From Thermoprotei archaeon (GTDB lineage: Archaea > Thermoproteota > Thermoprotei_A > Sulfolobales > WANQ01), in the NCBI GenBank assembly GCA_027038805.1, contig JALWGO010000266.1:1-24190 (forward strand): a DNA stretch of 24,190 nt, in the 5' to 3' direction. The position numbers were made by a program, and so were the translations under genes. This document shows positions 6,576-14,161 of this stretch, one piece after another; position 1 is the stretch's first letter; every line of letters begins with the position of its first letter. Under the pieces are notes generated by a model that did not search any database, was not told the DNA's origin, and worked only from the letters and a program-made list of their open reading frames with translations.

Positions 6576-8936
6576 ATGTCTTTTCTAAGCAAAAAGACCA
6601 GGCGTGGTATCACATTTATAGGCGCGGTCATAATAGCTATAGCCTTTCTAATCGCAATAATGCTCGCAATCTCATGGATCCTAAGCTCCCAGAGAGCATA
6701 CTTTACAAAACCAAACATGGTGACAGAGAAAGCAGAAGCCTATGGTGGAGGCAATACTATTTGGTTGGAGATAAAGAACTATGGTATAAGTATTGCCACC
6801 TTGAGGGAAATATATGTTTATGACACCCAAGCGGGAAAATACTATATAGCATATCCTAATGGAACGATAATTGACCCGCTAAAGAAGACCGTTGTTGGTA
6901 CAACCGAGATAAAACCCCTCTCAGCAAGCGAGGGCGAATACATATATGCGAAACTAATATTCAATGCAGGTGTACTACAAGGAAACCTTATAACAGGTGT
7001 AGCAGTATTCGATAAATCCCTTGCACCATGGAAGCTTTATAGACTACACCCACCAGTCACACAGCCGGGATATGCTGTCAATGCGTGGAGAGTCAAGTTA
7101 TTCATCTTCAATCCCTCAGACATTACAATATTCACTGATAACGCAAGCCGGTTCCTAGCTGGAACTATAACAAAGAAGCCCATAGCAGTTATAACGATAA
7201 CAAAGAATACACCCTTTGCTGGACACTTCTTCAACTGGACATGTAATCTAGCAAAAGCCTATGGATGGACCCCGGGAAGCGATGTCGTATTCAGCGACGC
7301 CTACCGCAATACCATGCTACCATTCTACCGCTACTATTTCAACTGTACAAGCAAGGTAGCAGTATTCATAGTGTACTTAAAGAATACAACACTCTTCCCA
7401 CGGCAAACATATCCAATATACATGTGGTATGCCCCCTACGTACTGGGTGGTGGAACAGTAACAGTAACAGATCACAGCAACGTATCGGTATATTACATGG
7501 CAGTAAATAATAGCTTCCAAGACCTATTCAAAAAACAACCAGCCTGGGACTACAATAACGGGCTAAGATCCAGAATTGCTTGGATAAGAGACTATACGGC
7601 AAGCCAGCAAATGGACCCAATATACGACTATGAAGGCGATCGAGAAGACCTAAACGTAACCTCATATGCAGACTGGCAGTGGGATGAAAGCGACCACATC
7701 TACTGTACCCAAGACCCGAATGACGGAGACGTGCAATGCTCTCTAACATACCTCAACATGACAGACGGGTTCTTCGAGAGATTCCAAGGAGGAGGCAACT
7801 GGTACTACTACAAGTACCCAGAAGGCTACACATGGTTATTCGAAGTAGCCTTCAACATGACACACACGCCACCACAAGTACCATTCAATCAAACCTATAT
7901 AACAGCAATGACAACAGAACTACACTACTTCTATGGATGGTGGCTTGGAAGATGGTGGAGCACCCGTGCATGGTACGGATGGATATCCAAAACCTTTGGT
8001 GCTACAGCAGCAAACTGGGCAATAATAATCTCAACAAGACGACTTGACAACCTAGTCCCCCCAGACTACTACGTCATGCAACTTAGGAATGTAGAGGGAA
8101 TAATACTTGTTAATACAAGTGTGTCGCAACGTAGTGGATGGTTTGGTCGACCAGATTATGCCTCAGAAACCAGCAGACAGAGCCTATCTCTAACACCTAA
8201 CTCGACTGTAACGATAACAGTATACAATGATACTAATGCTGAGGTGGTAAGACTTATAGTACAGACTGATGTCCAAACATATAACTTCATATTGTATCCA
8301 GATGATGAAGACTACGCATTCAGGTTATTACTCATTAATACTACTGGCGGATATATCAAACTCTTTGTAAACGCATGGACCGATAGTGATGGATACGGGG
8401 TCTACTACGACGACTACGATTACCCCTCACTTGGAAGAGTGTTAATACCTAATAGAGTTGTTAGAGCATACTATCTGTGGCCTAGATACTTCGCAGTGTG
8501 GTGGATAGCGTCAAAATGGAAGGATACAGATTCAACTATATGGGTTGGAAGAGAACTAGAAGCAACACTAGAGTCAAGGGATCTAACAAAACTAAACTTT
8601 AGCAAAATGCAGAGGATTGTATATAGCTTTACAAGTGGGGCAGACTTAGTTGGTACACAGTTCGTATGGATGGGTATAGCTAGTGAAGGAAACCGCATAG
8701 ACGATGACCTAGGAAACCCGCCACCATTAGAATTCATTACCGCAGAGGCAAGTGGAGCTTATGGAGACGAGCTTATAGAGGGGAACACTGTTACATTTAT
8801 GGCAGTGGACACTTGCTGGGACAACGAACACGGAACCAACTACTATTTAGTGCAAGTGGATTGGGCTAGAGTAATAATAGGGCTAGGCTACATATGGTGG
8901 GAAGGCCCGGTACTAGACCAGTGGCCTTGGACTTAA
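6576..8936 (+). CDS. Giant prepilin-like protein with large C-terminal extracellular region, probable pilus-tip adhesin
   Basis: The start is ATG 6576, because GAGGTG at 6561-6566 is a ribosome binding site at the right distance; the in-frame GTG at 6564 lies within that site. The product has 786 residues. Residues 1-11 (MSFLSKKTRRG) form a class III prepilin leader, and the hydrophobic helix runs from ITFIGAVII to about residue 36. Residues about 40-148 form a beta-rich head ending GVAVFDKS, like the preceding 164-aa pilin. About 600 further residues follow. They include a segment (about 170-285: SDVVFSDAY, then IYMWYA) reminiscent of DUF2341-type beta-sandwiches, Trp/Tyr-rich stretches (GWWLGRWW), many acidic DD pairs and numerous N-x-S/T sites. 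There is no second TM helix. Incorporation through the pilin helix with an exposed tip domain is inferred; a cell-surface binding role would fit. Confidence 0.72.
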   Translation: MSFLSKKTRRGITFIGAVIIAIAFLIAIMLAISWILSSQRAYFTKPNMVTEKAEAYGGGNTIWLEIKNYGISIATLREIYVYDTQAGKYYIAYPNGTIIDPLKKTVVGTTEIKPLSASEGEYIYAKLIFNAGVLQGNLITGVAVFDKSLAPWKLYRLHPPVTQPGYAVNAWRVKLFIFNPSDITIFTDNASRFLAGTITKKPIAVITITKNTPFAGHFFNWTCNLAKAYGWTPGSDVVFSDAYRNTMLPFYRYYFNCTSKVAVFIVYLKNTTLFPRQTYPIYMWYAPYVLGGGTVTVTDHSNVSVYYMAVNNSFQDLFKKQPAWDYNNGLRSRIAWIRDYTASQQMDPIYDYEGDREDLNVTSYADWQWDESDHIYCTQDPNDGDVQCSLTYLNMTDGFFERFQGGGNWYYYKYPEGYTWLFEVAFNMTHTPPQVPFNQTYITAMTTELHYFYGWWLGRWWSTRAWYGWISKTFGATAANWAIIISTRRLDNLVPPDYYVMQLRNVEGIILVNTSVSQRSGWFGRPDYASETSRQSLSLTPNSTVTITVYNDTNAEVVRLIVQTDVQTYNFILYPDDEDYAFRLLLINTTGGYIKLFVNAWTDSDGYGVYYDDYDYPSLGRVLIPNRVVRAYYLWPRYFAVWWIASKWKDTDSTIWVGRELEATLESRDLTKLNFSKMQRIVYSFTSGADLVGTQFVWMGIASEGNRIDDDLGNPPPLEFITAEASGAYGDELIEGNTVTFMAVDTCWDNEHGTNYYLVQVDWARVIIGLGYIWWEGPVLDQWPWT

Positions 8937-9232
8937 CAGTCATAAAAATATCGTTTTCAAGAACCTTTTTGAGTGTCTTATTCTTTCTCTTTTACAGCCT
9001 AAAGCTATTATTAATATTACTGTCTGTATAGGTACAATTAGTGAGATTTCTCTATTAGTATCTTACGTTACTAGTATTATAATTATATAAGTAATATAAC
9101 TAATATTAATTATAAGGTTCTAACTAAAACAAAGTGTATTGTGAACACGTTTTTAACATAGGCAACTACTAATACTTTCTTGGCGAGCTTGGAAAATCAA
9201 TCTTCTAAGGTTAAAACTAGACAATAAATAGT
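8937..9232. other. AT-rich intergenic spacer without a supported gene
   Basis: This 296-nt spacer lies between the large prepilin gene and a convergent small gene. It holds T-tracts for plus-strand termination near its left end and TAGTTTTAACC near its right end on the minus strand. Around 9077-9115 there is an AT-only inverted repeat (TTATAATTA / TAATTATAA, 21-nt loop). No coding frame, tRNA or other RNA fold is evident. Confidence 0.6.
8952..8994 (+). terminator. T-tract terminator after the large prepilin gene
   Basis: Three successive T-rich runs (CGTTTTC, CCTTTTT and TTCTTTCTCTTTT) begin about 15 nt after the stop codon. Multiple T-tracts without a hairpin are characteristic of archaeal intrinsic termination. 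Confidence 0.5.
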
Positions 9233-9658
9233 TTAATACATTGTTCTCAAGGTTCTCGTTCTTATAGTATATATTATTTCTAGTAGTTTTTCTCTTACTT
9301 TTTCTTCGTTGCCTTCTTTTAGTGCTTCTACTATTTCTTTTCCTAGCGGAGGTATTCCGATTGTCCTTGATATTCCGTCGAATAAGGTTTTTAGGAATGC
9401 TTCTGCTGATTCGGAGCCCTTGAATTGCTCCTTTACTTGGTTGTAGAATTCTAATGGTTCCTTGATCATGTATTCTACTAGTTCTTGGGGGTGCTCTATT
9501 TTGCCTTGAGATCTTAGCTTTGATAATAGTACTACTAGCATTGATTCTGTATATGTTTTTGCTATTATATGCTCTATTATATCGTAGAGTCTATCTCTTA
9601 CCTTCTCATCTATTCTTATCGATAACCCATCTATATCACGCCCACTCGTCTCCCTCAC
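9233..9658 (-). CDS. Hypothetical helical protein, 141 aa
   Basis: The product is not recognised. It is soluble, charged and almost entirely helical by composition, with repeated Lys/Glu-rich heptad-like stretches (LSKLRSQGKIEHPQELVEYM; EALKEGNEEKVREKLLEII). It has no Cys, no signal peptide and no membrane helix. Residues 8-40 (IDGLSIRIDEKVRDRLYDIIEHII) could form a small dimerising or DNA-binding segment, but no helix-turn-helix can be assigned. The start is GTG at 9658, the only early start in frame, preceded by a weak GAGAGG. It follows the metallo-beta-lactamase-fold gene by 45 nt in the same direction and may be co-transcribed; CTTTAACT near 9690 could be a weak TATA of its own. Confidence 0.55.
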   Translation of the reverse strand: MRETSGRDIDGLSIRIDEKVRDRLYDIIEHIIAKTYTESMLVVLLSKLRSQGKIEHPQELVEYMIKEPLEFYNQVKEQFKGSESAEAFLKTLFDGISRTIGIPPLGKEIVEALKEGNEEKVREKLLEIIYTIRTRTLRTMY

Positions 9659-9703
9659 CTCTCAATTATAATTATTCTATTCTAGCAGTTAAAGGGGTTG
9701 TGT

Positions 9704-10621
9704 TTAATATTTTGAAACATTACTTAACTTTTCTAGTATATCATAGTATATTCCGAGTAAGCTCTTGTACGCCGAGCCCTTGAATAATGGGTTGTTTTCC
9801 CTAACTCTAACAATGTATGATGTTTCCTCATCGACTTCTAATAGTATTCTATATATTTCGTTTGGATCTTGGATGCCTCTTCTTACCTGTTCCTCTATTA
9901 GACTTATCCATTCTATTATTTTCTTTTTAGCCCTCTCTAATACATCTACTCCGGGCTCTAATGCCAAACCAAAATGTGATACTGCTACTTTGTCCGGCTT
10001 CTCCTCCATGATTTTGTCAATGCTTTTCAATGCTAGCTCTGTTTTAAAAGGCGGCGGACTCACTGGGTGCAATCTACCATCATAGTATGTTGCTACAGCA
10101 TCCCCTGTTATCGCTATATTGTCTGGATAGACTATGTAGACTACATGGTGCGGTGCATGTCCTGGAGTATGGATTGCCTTAACTACTACTCTTCCTAGAT
10201 CTATGTTCTCATAATCGTCTATACCCTTTACATACTCGTTACCTATAGGCTCCGGTTTTCCCTGAAGCTCTGCAACTTCTCTCCCCAAGACTTTTATTGC
10301 AGCATTCCATAGTTTTGAGGGGTCTACTACGTGCTTTACCCCCCTGGGATGAACTAGTATTCTTGTATCAGCTTCAAGTCTTTTTACCAGTGATGCCGCT
10401 CCTCCGCCATGGTCTAAGTGTATGTGTGTTAACGCGATGTACTTGAGTTCTTTAAGATCAATTATTTCCTTTAGCTCCGTGTAAAGGGTTTCTAGAGAGC
10501 ATTGGGGACCTGTATCAATTAATAATGAATAATCCTCTCCTACAACTAAGTATACTGCTATCTGCCTCTCATATCCTAGAGGCCTTACATCTATTTGATA
10601 GACATTACTACTTATCTTCAT
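9704..10621 (-). CDS. Metallo-beta-lactamase-fold hydrolase
   Basis: The 305-aa protein carries the full metal-binding set of the superfamily: THIHLDHGG at 65-73 (H66, H68, D70, H71), HTPGHAPHH at 151-159 (H155), TGDAV at 172-176 (D174) and SHFG at 215-218 (H216). This arrangement binds two metal ions and hydrolyses esters, thioesters or phosphodiesters. The enzyme resembles the glyoxalase II/lactonase-like hydrolases rather than the RNA-processing beta-CASP group, because no beta-CASP domain is present. A helical C-terminal extension (about 220-305) is typical of uncharacterised archaeal members. It is cytoplasmic, with no signal peptide. The start is ATG 10621, with a weak AGGGA site and a TATA-like element about 40 nt upstream. 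The substrate cannot be told from sequence. The 141-aa gene lies directly downstream. Confidence 0.85.
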   Translation of the reverse strand: MKISSNVYQIDVRPLGYERQIAVYLVVGEDYSLLIDTGPQCSLETLYTELKEIIDLKELKYIALTHIHLDHGGGAASLVKRLEADTRILVHPRGVKHVVDPSKLWNAAIKVLGREVAELQGKPEPIGNEYVKGIDDYENIDLGRVVVKAIHTPGHAPHHVVYIVYPDNIAITGDAVATYYDGRLHPVSPPPFKTELALKSIDKIMEEKPDKVAVSHFGLALEPGVDVLERAKKKIIEWISLIEEQVRRGIQDPNEIYRILLEVDEETSYIVRVRENNPLFKGSAYKSLLGIYYDILEKLSNVSKY

Positions 10622-10658
10622 AGCGGATCCCTTAGACTATGTCTCGGAAAACTAGGAC

Positions 10659-10674
10659 ATTATACTATTAAATC
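10659..10674 (-). promoter_or_regulatory. Probable TATA box for the metallo-beta-lactamase-fold gene
   Basis: On the minus strand this reads as ATTTAATAGTATAATG, an AT-rich TATA-like element 38-53 nt upstream of the ATG at 10621. Transcription would begin near 10640, leaving a leader of about 20 nt. The remainder of the 10622-10750 spacer shows no gene. Confidence 0.4.
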
Positions 10675-10750
10675 TAACTCCTAGAACCCCTCATATGCGA
10701 GTCAGTATTATAGAATGACAATTTGCTTAGGTGCCTACCTAGATCTAGTT

Positions 10751-11017
10751 TTAGAGAAGGAATTCATTTGAATCTAGGCGAATATTAGGATATTTTGAAA
10801 ATATCAAAGTTATCACCTCTTCTGATCCACCAAAAAATTCTTTTACGGTCTCTAATAACCCCTCCATATCATCTTCATCAATATCTCGGTTGCGTATGTG
10901 TTTCTCTAGCATAACCCATGTCATCTGACCATAGTACTCGATAACGATCTCTCTAATAATATCAATAATTCTTTCACCATTCCTTACTACACGGCCCCGG
11001 CTTCCTAGGCTCCCCAC
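10751..11017 (-). CDS. Hypothetical small acidic helical protein, 88 aa
   Basis: The product is not recognised. It starts with a Gly/Arg segment (MGSLGSRGRVVRNGE), then has helical stretches (RIIDIIREIVIEYYG; TWVMLEKHIRNRDIDEDD; MEGLLETVKEFFGG) and ends EVITLIFSKYPNIRL. It has no membrane helix and no Cys. The GTG at 11017 is supported by GAGGTGAGG a few bases upstream; the ATG at 11019 is in another frame and stops after four codons. It is transcribed divergently from the double KaiC-domain ATPase gene, which suggests a small partner or regulator of that protein. That link rests on position only. Confidence 0.6.
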   Translation of the reverse strand: MGSLGSRGRVVRNGERIIDIIREIVIEYYGQMTWVMLEKHIRNRDIDEDDMEGLLETVKEFFGGSEEVITLIFSKYPNIRLDSNEFLL

Positions 11018-11051
11018 ATGGCCTCACCTCTTATCCAACGCCATTCCTAGT

Positions 11052-11094
11052 AGTATAATCTACTCTACAGCAATATTATATAAGTATAATCTAC
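11052..11094. repeat. 12-bp direct repeat pair in the divergent KaiC/88-aa promoter region
   Basis: AGTATAATCTAC occurs at 11052-11063 and again, identical, at 11083-11094, a 31-bp period (about three helical turns). On the minus strand the first copy (GTAGATTATACT) is placed 35-46 nt before the GTG at 11017, where a TATA box is expected. The second copy could be a duplicated promoter element or an operator half-site on the same DNA face. Confidence 0.55.
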
Positions 11095-11142
11095 AAGAAC
11101 TATAAGCGAAAGATAATATACAATTTTTTCCGAGTGTAAAGT

Positions 11143-11153
11143 TTTCTATAAGT
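11143..11153 (+). promoter_or_regulatory. Probable TATA box for the KaiC-like gene
   Basis: TTTCTATAAGT lies about 40 nt before the ATG at 11188. A start near 11172 would give a leader of about 16 nt carrying the GAGGTG ribosome binding site at 11175-11180. Confidence 0.5.
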
Positions 11154-11187
11154 GGCGGAATAGTGTAGTTTTAAGAGGTGCCAAAAT

Positions 11188-12582
11188 ATGCGGGCAAGAT
11201 ATGATACAGAAAGATGTCCCACAGGAGTACCAGGATTTGATGAGATTACTCAAGGAGGATTCATACGAGGATCACTAGTATTATTAGCTGGTGCTCCAGG
11301 TACGGGTAAGTCCGCCTTCGCCGCTAGATTTCTCTATGAGGGTGCTATGAGGTGGGGTGAGCCAGGAGTCTATGTTAGTTTTGCTGAAACTAAGAATAAG
11401 TTCTATGCATTTATGCGTAACTTTAACATGGATTTCGAAGAATTAGAGAAGAAGGGCTTATTTAAGTTTCTACAGTTGCCAACAACTATTAGCCGTGAAG
11501 CCGTATCGTCTTTTATGGAGATATTATTTAATACTATCATATCCATGAATGCGAAGAGACTTGTAATAGATTCGATAACCCCTATAGCACAGGTATTGGG
11601 ACCCGTTGAGACACGAGCAACCTTGCATAATGCACTCTATAATCTAGCCAATCTCTACAATGTTACAATAATAATGATACAAGACATACCCATAGGATCT
11701 AATAGGATAGGCTATGGTGTTGAGGAATTCATAGTTGATGCTGTAATAGTATTGAATTTAGACTACAAGAAGCCTGGAGCGTATAGGCGCTATATGAATA
11801 TCTTGAAGTTTAGGGGGACATGGATATCGGATATAGCCATAGAGTATAGCATTGTATCTGGAGTAGGATTCATATTACATCCGCCAGTAACATTTAGAAA
11901 CATCTATGTTAACCGGTTGAGAAGACTTAAAACCTATATAAGGGGATTAGACGAGCTCCTAGAGGGAGGACTAGTAAGAGGTTCATCAACGCTAGTTGAG
12001 GGAGTAAGCGGTAGCGGTAAAACACTGCTAACGCTAACAATTGCTGCTGAAAACGTATTGCACGGTGAAAACGTATTCTATTTATCGTTTGATGAGCCTT
12101 CAAGCCAGTTGAAGGAGACTTTAACGTTAATAGGCTACAATGTAGAGGAGCTTGAAAGAAAAGGATTGAAAATAATATGTATGGATCCCTACGACGTATC
12201 ACCTGGAAAACTTAGATGGTGGATCCTGCAAAACCTGGTCTTCAAAGACACAAGACTTGTTGGACTTGTAGTTATTGATGGCTTATCGGCGCTCCAGAGA
12301 ATATTTGATGAAAAGGAATTCATCAGAACTATTGAGGAATTAGTAATGAATCTTAAAAATGAGGGTATTTCAACTATATTAAACTTGTCTTTAAAGCATA
12401 AAGGAGATGGATCTAGCCTTGAAACCTTAGTTGACAACGTGATACTAATAGACCTTCGCTTCGAGGGCACCAAGCTTGAACGTAGAATAATGTTACTGAA
12501 ATCTAGGATGAATATCGTTAAAAGCGAATGGCATAAACTTAGCCTTGATGAAGGAGGTAGACCTATAATAGAACCCCTATAA
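11188..12582 (+). CDS. Double-domain KaiC-like RecA-superfamily ATPase
   Basis: The 464-aa protein has two tandem KaiC/RadA-type ATPase domains. Domain 1 (about 8-235) has Walker A GAPGTGKS (35-42), the SFAETKN strand end with E67, and Walker B RLVIDS (D128). Domain 2 (about 243-464) has Walker A GVSGSGKT (272-279), SFDEPSSQL with D302/E303, and Walker B LVVIDG (D364). Each domain opens with the family's 'T.I.GLDELLeGG..RGS' entry strand. Both sites keep nucleotide-binding residues, so both may be active. Archaeal double KaiC proteins are thought to act as ATP-driven signalling scaffolds, but their partners are mostly unknown. The length fits two-domain KaiC-like proteins, and the Ser/Thr phosphorylation tail of cyanobacterial KaiC is not recognisable. 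The start ATG has GAGGTG 8 nt upstream. The stop abuts the stop of the convergent kinase-like gene. Confidence 0.87.
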   Translation: MRARYDTERCPTGVPGFDEITQGGFIRGSLVLLAGAPGTGKSAFAARFLYEGAMRWGEPGVYVSFAETKNKFYAFMRNFNMDFEELEKKGLFKFLQLPTTISREAVSSFMEILFNTIISMNAKRLVIDSITPIAQVLGPVETRATLHNALYNLANLYNVTIIMIQDIPIGSNRIGYGVEEFIVDAVIVLNLDYKKPGAYRRYMNILKFRGTWISDIAIEYSIVSGVGFILHPPVTFRNIYVNRLRRLKTYIRGLDELLEGGLVRGSSTLVEGVSGSGKTLLTLTIAAENVLHGENVFYLSFDEPSSQLKETLTLIGYNVEELERKGLKIICMDPYDVSPGKLRWWILQNLVFKDTRLVGLVVIDGLSALQRIFDEKEFIRTIEELVMNLKNEGISTILNLSLKHKGDGSSLETLVDNVILIDLRFEGTKLERRIMLLKSRMNIVKSEWHKLSLDEGGRPIIEPL

Positions 12583-14142
12583 CTAGTCTACAAGACTTTT
12601 AGCAAATGACCTTAAAACACTATTTAGTTGTATTAAGTTGTGTACTGGCACGACATACATGAATGGTAACTGATACTTCATTTTACCCGCTTCAACTATA
12701 ATCCTACTATCCCCCACTATACTAGCATACTCTTTTAGAAATAATTGTATTAAACCAATATATCTACTAGGAATACGTGCGTGACCTACGCCATGAAAGT
12801 ATGTAAACATTGCTATATCCCATGCTTTCTCTTCAACACTACTAGTCTCCCTGGTTTGCTCCAAGTCCACTGGAACAATCATGGGTCCCTCTCTACTATT
12901 GGTTAGAATATAGTTGTCTGGTTTTGTATCACCCATTACTATATTGTTGACATGTAGTTCTCCTAGAAGTCTTCCAGTTAATTTATAGGCTGTTTCAGTA
13001 GTCCTATCCATGTTTTTAGATAGTTCTACTAGGGTTTTCCCCTCAATGTACTCAAATACTGTTACAGCTGATATGGGGTCTACGACTAGTATTCTCCGAT
13101 GAGGAAAACCTTTTGATGAGAGGAGAATTGATGCATGGTATTCATTATACTGCCTCTCCCACGAGTTAACTATGAACTTCTTAGACAATATCGATGCTAT
13201 AGATGCTAATATCCATTTTATACTACTAGGCGAAGTATACTCTTTCACTACTAGTCTCCTTCCTCCCGCCCTATATATCTCAGTTGCATGCACTATGCTT
13301 GTTCTCCCCTCCTTTTCCAACACACCATATTTTTTCTCCAATAATTCACGCCAGTCTCCTAGGCCTAGAACTCCCTCTCTCATCTTTATCATTAAATGTG
13401 GCTTCAAGAATTCAATAGGGAGTTTAAGGTATAGATCATGTTGAGGACGCTCATCCATTAAGAAGCTCGCTACAGACATTGCTATAGGAGAAATCTTCTC
13501 CTTTATTCTCGGAATGTACTTCTTATAGCTTGGCTCCAGTAGAACTTCATTCGACAACCTTACATGATACTCATCTATTATTTTTAACCGATTTCCCTCT
13601 ATTATAGATTGTATTATTTCACGATAGGTTTCTCTAAGAGTTTCTTTAAACTTGCTGAACCCCATGTATTCTATTATTCTTGTCGCTAGTTTTCCGAGAG
13701 AATCATATAGCCTTATCCTTATTGACAGAGCCTTTATTGGAAAATATTCCAGAGGAATGATTGCATAGGATAGGATTTTACCATAGCTTGCAAGTATGCT
13801 TACCTCCTCATCAATAATCTTTTTCCTTGTATCAACTACTATTTTTGAAAGCAGTTTTTCTTTATCATATGTTATTTCTAATGGAAAGAGAAGATGCGTT
13901 ACAATGTAATTACCAACTATATCGTAATAGGCATCACCTATTAACAGCGCCTTCGAGACCACTACAACTTGTAAATCTTTATCATCATCAATATTTACCG
14001 TCAGCTTCCTTAACATACTTGAACCTTCACTAACTGCCAGGCCTCCAAAATACTTCTTGCTTAAGGATACTAAGGCCAAACCAATAATATTTTCTCTTAG
14101 ATTTCTCTCAAGGTATTCTATTATTTGCTGCATAAATATCAT
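12583..14142 (-). CDS. Protein with C-terminal kinase-like fold and possible nucleotidyltransferase-derived N-terminus
   Basis: In this 519-aa protein, residues about 285-450 carry an atypical (RIO/Bud32/APH-like) kinase core. The core has a beta3 lysine in LVVKEY (K300), a candidate helix-C Glu at E334, the hinge FEYIEGKTL (363-371), the catalytic loop GDTKPDN (404-410; D405, N410) and a metal-binding Asp in PVDLEQT (D426) in place of DFG. All core catalytic residues are present, so activity is likely; whether it acts on protein or a small molecule is unknown. Residues about 1-130 show a beta/alpha pattern (GLAVSEGSS, then DDDKDLQVVVVS, then LEITYDKEKLLSK and ILASYGKIL). This recalls minimal nucleotidyltransferases, but the catalytic DxD is not clean. 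Residues 135-285 are helical and unassigned. The start ATG at 14142 has AGGAGCGAGG just upstream. It is the last gene of the minus-strand run starting at 17645. Confidence 0.7.
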   Translation of the reverse strand: MIFMQQIIEYLERNLRENIIGLALVSLSKKYFGGLAVSEGSSMLRKLTVNIDDDKDLQVVVVSKALLIGDAYYDIVGNYIVTHLLFPLEITYDKEKLLSKIVVDTRKKIIDEEVSILASYGKILSYAIIPLEYFPIKALSIRIRLYDSLGKLATRIIEYMGFSKFKETLRETYREIIQSIIEGNRLKIIDEYHVRLSNEVLLEPSYKKYIPRIKEKISPIAMSVASFLMDERPQHDLYLKLPIEFLKPHLMIKMREGVLGLGDWRELLEKKYGVLEKEGRTSIVHATEIYRAGGRRLVVKEYTSPSSIKWILASIASILSKKFIVNSWERQYNEYHASILLSSKGFPHRRILVVDPISAVTVFEYIEGKTLVELSKNMDRTTETAYKLTGRLLGELHVNNIVMGDTKPDNYILTNSREGPMIVPVDLEQTRETSSVEEKAWDIAMFTYFHGVGHARIPSRYIGLIQLFLKEYASIVGDSRIIVEAGKMKYQLPFMYVVPVHNLIQLNSVLRSFAKSLVD

Positions 14143-14161
14143 GCCTCGCTCCTTCTTATCT

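Noticed and set aside
9077..9115. Inverted repeat TTATAATTA / TAATTATAA as an operator or hairpin
   Set aside because: It consists only of A and T inside a strongly AT-rich spacer, where such matches arise readily by chance, and no gene start is near.
8937..9232. tRNA, CRISPR or insertion-sequence remnants in the longest spacer
   Set aside because: No cloverleaf sequence, no regularly spaced repeats and no transposase fragments or terminal inverted repeats are visible there or in the other spacers.
11188..12582. KaiC-like gene as the archaellum protein FlaH of the pilus locus
   Set aside because: FlaH has a single KaiC-like domain of about 230 aa and sits beside flaI/flaJ. This protein has two full domains and lies several genes away behind unrelated genes.
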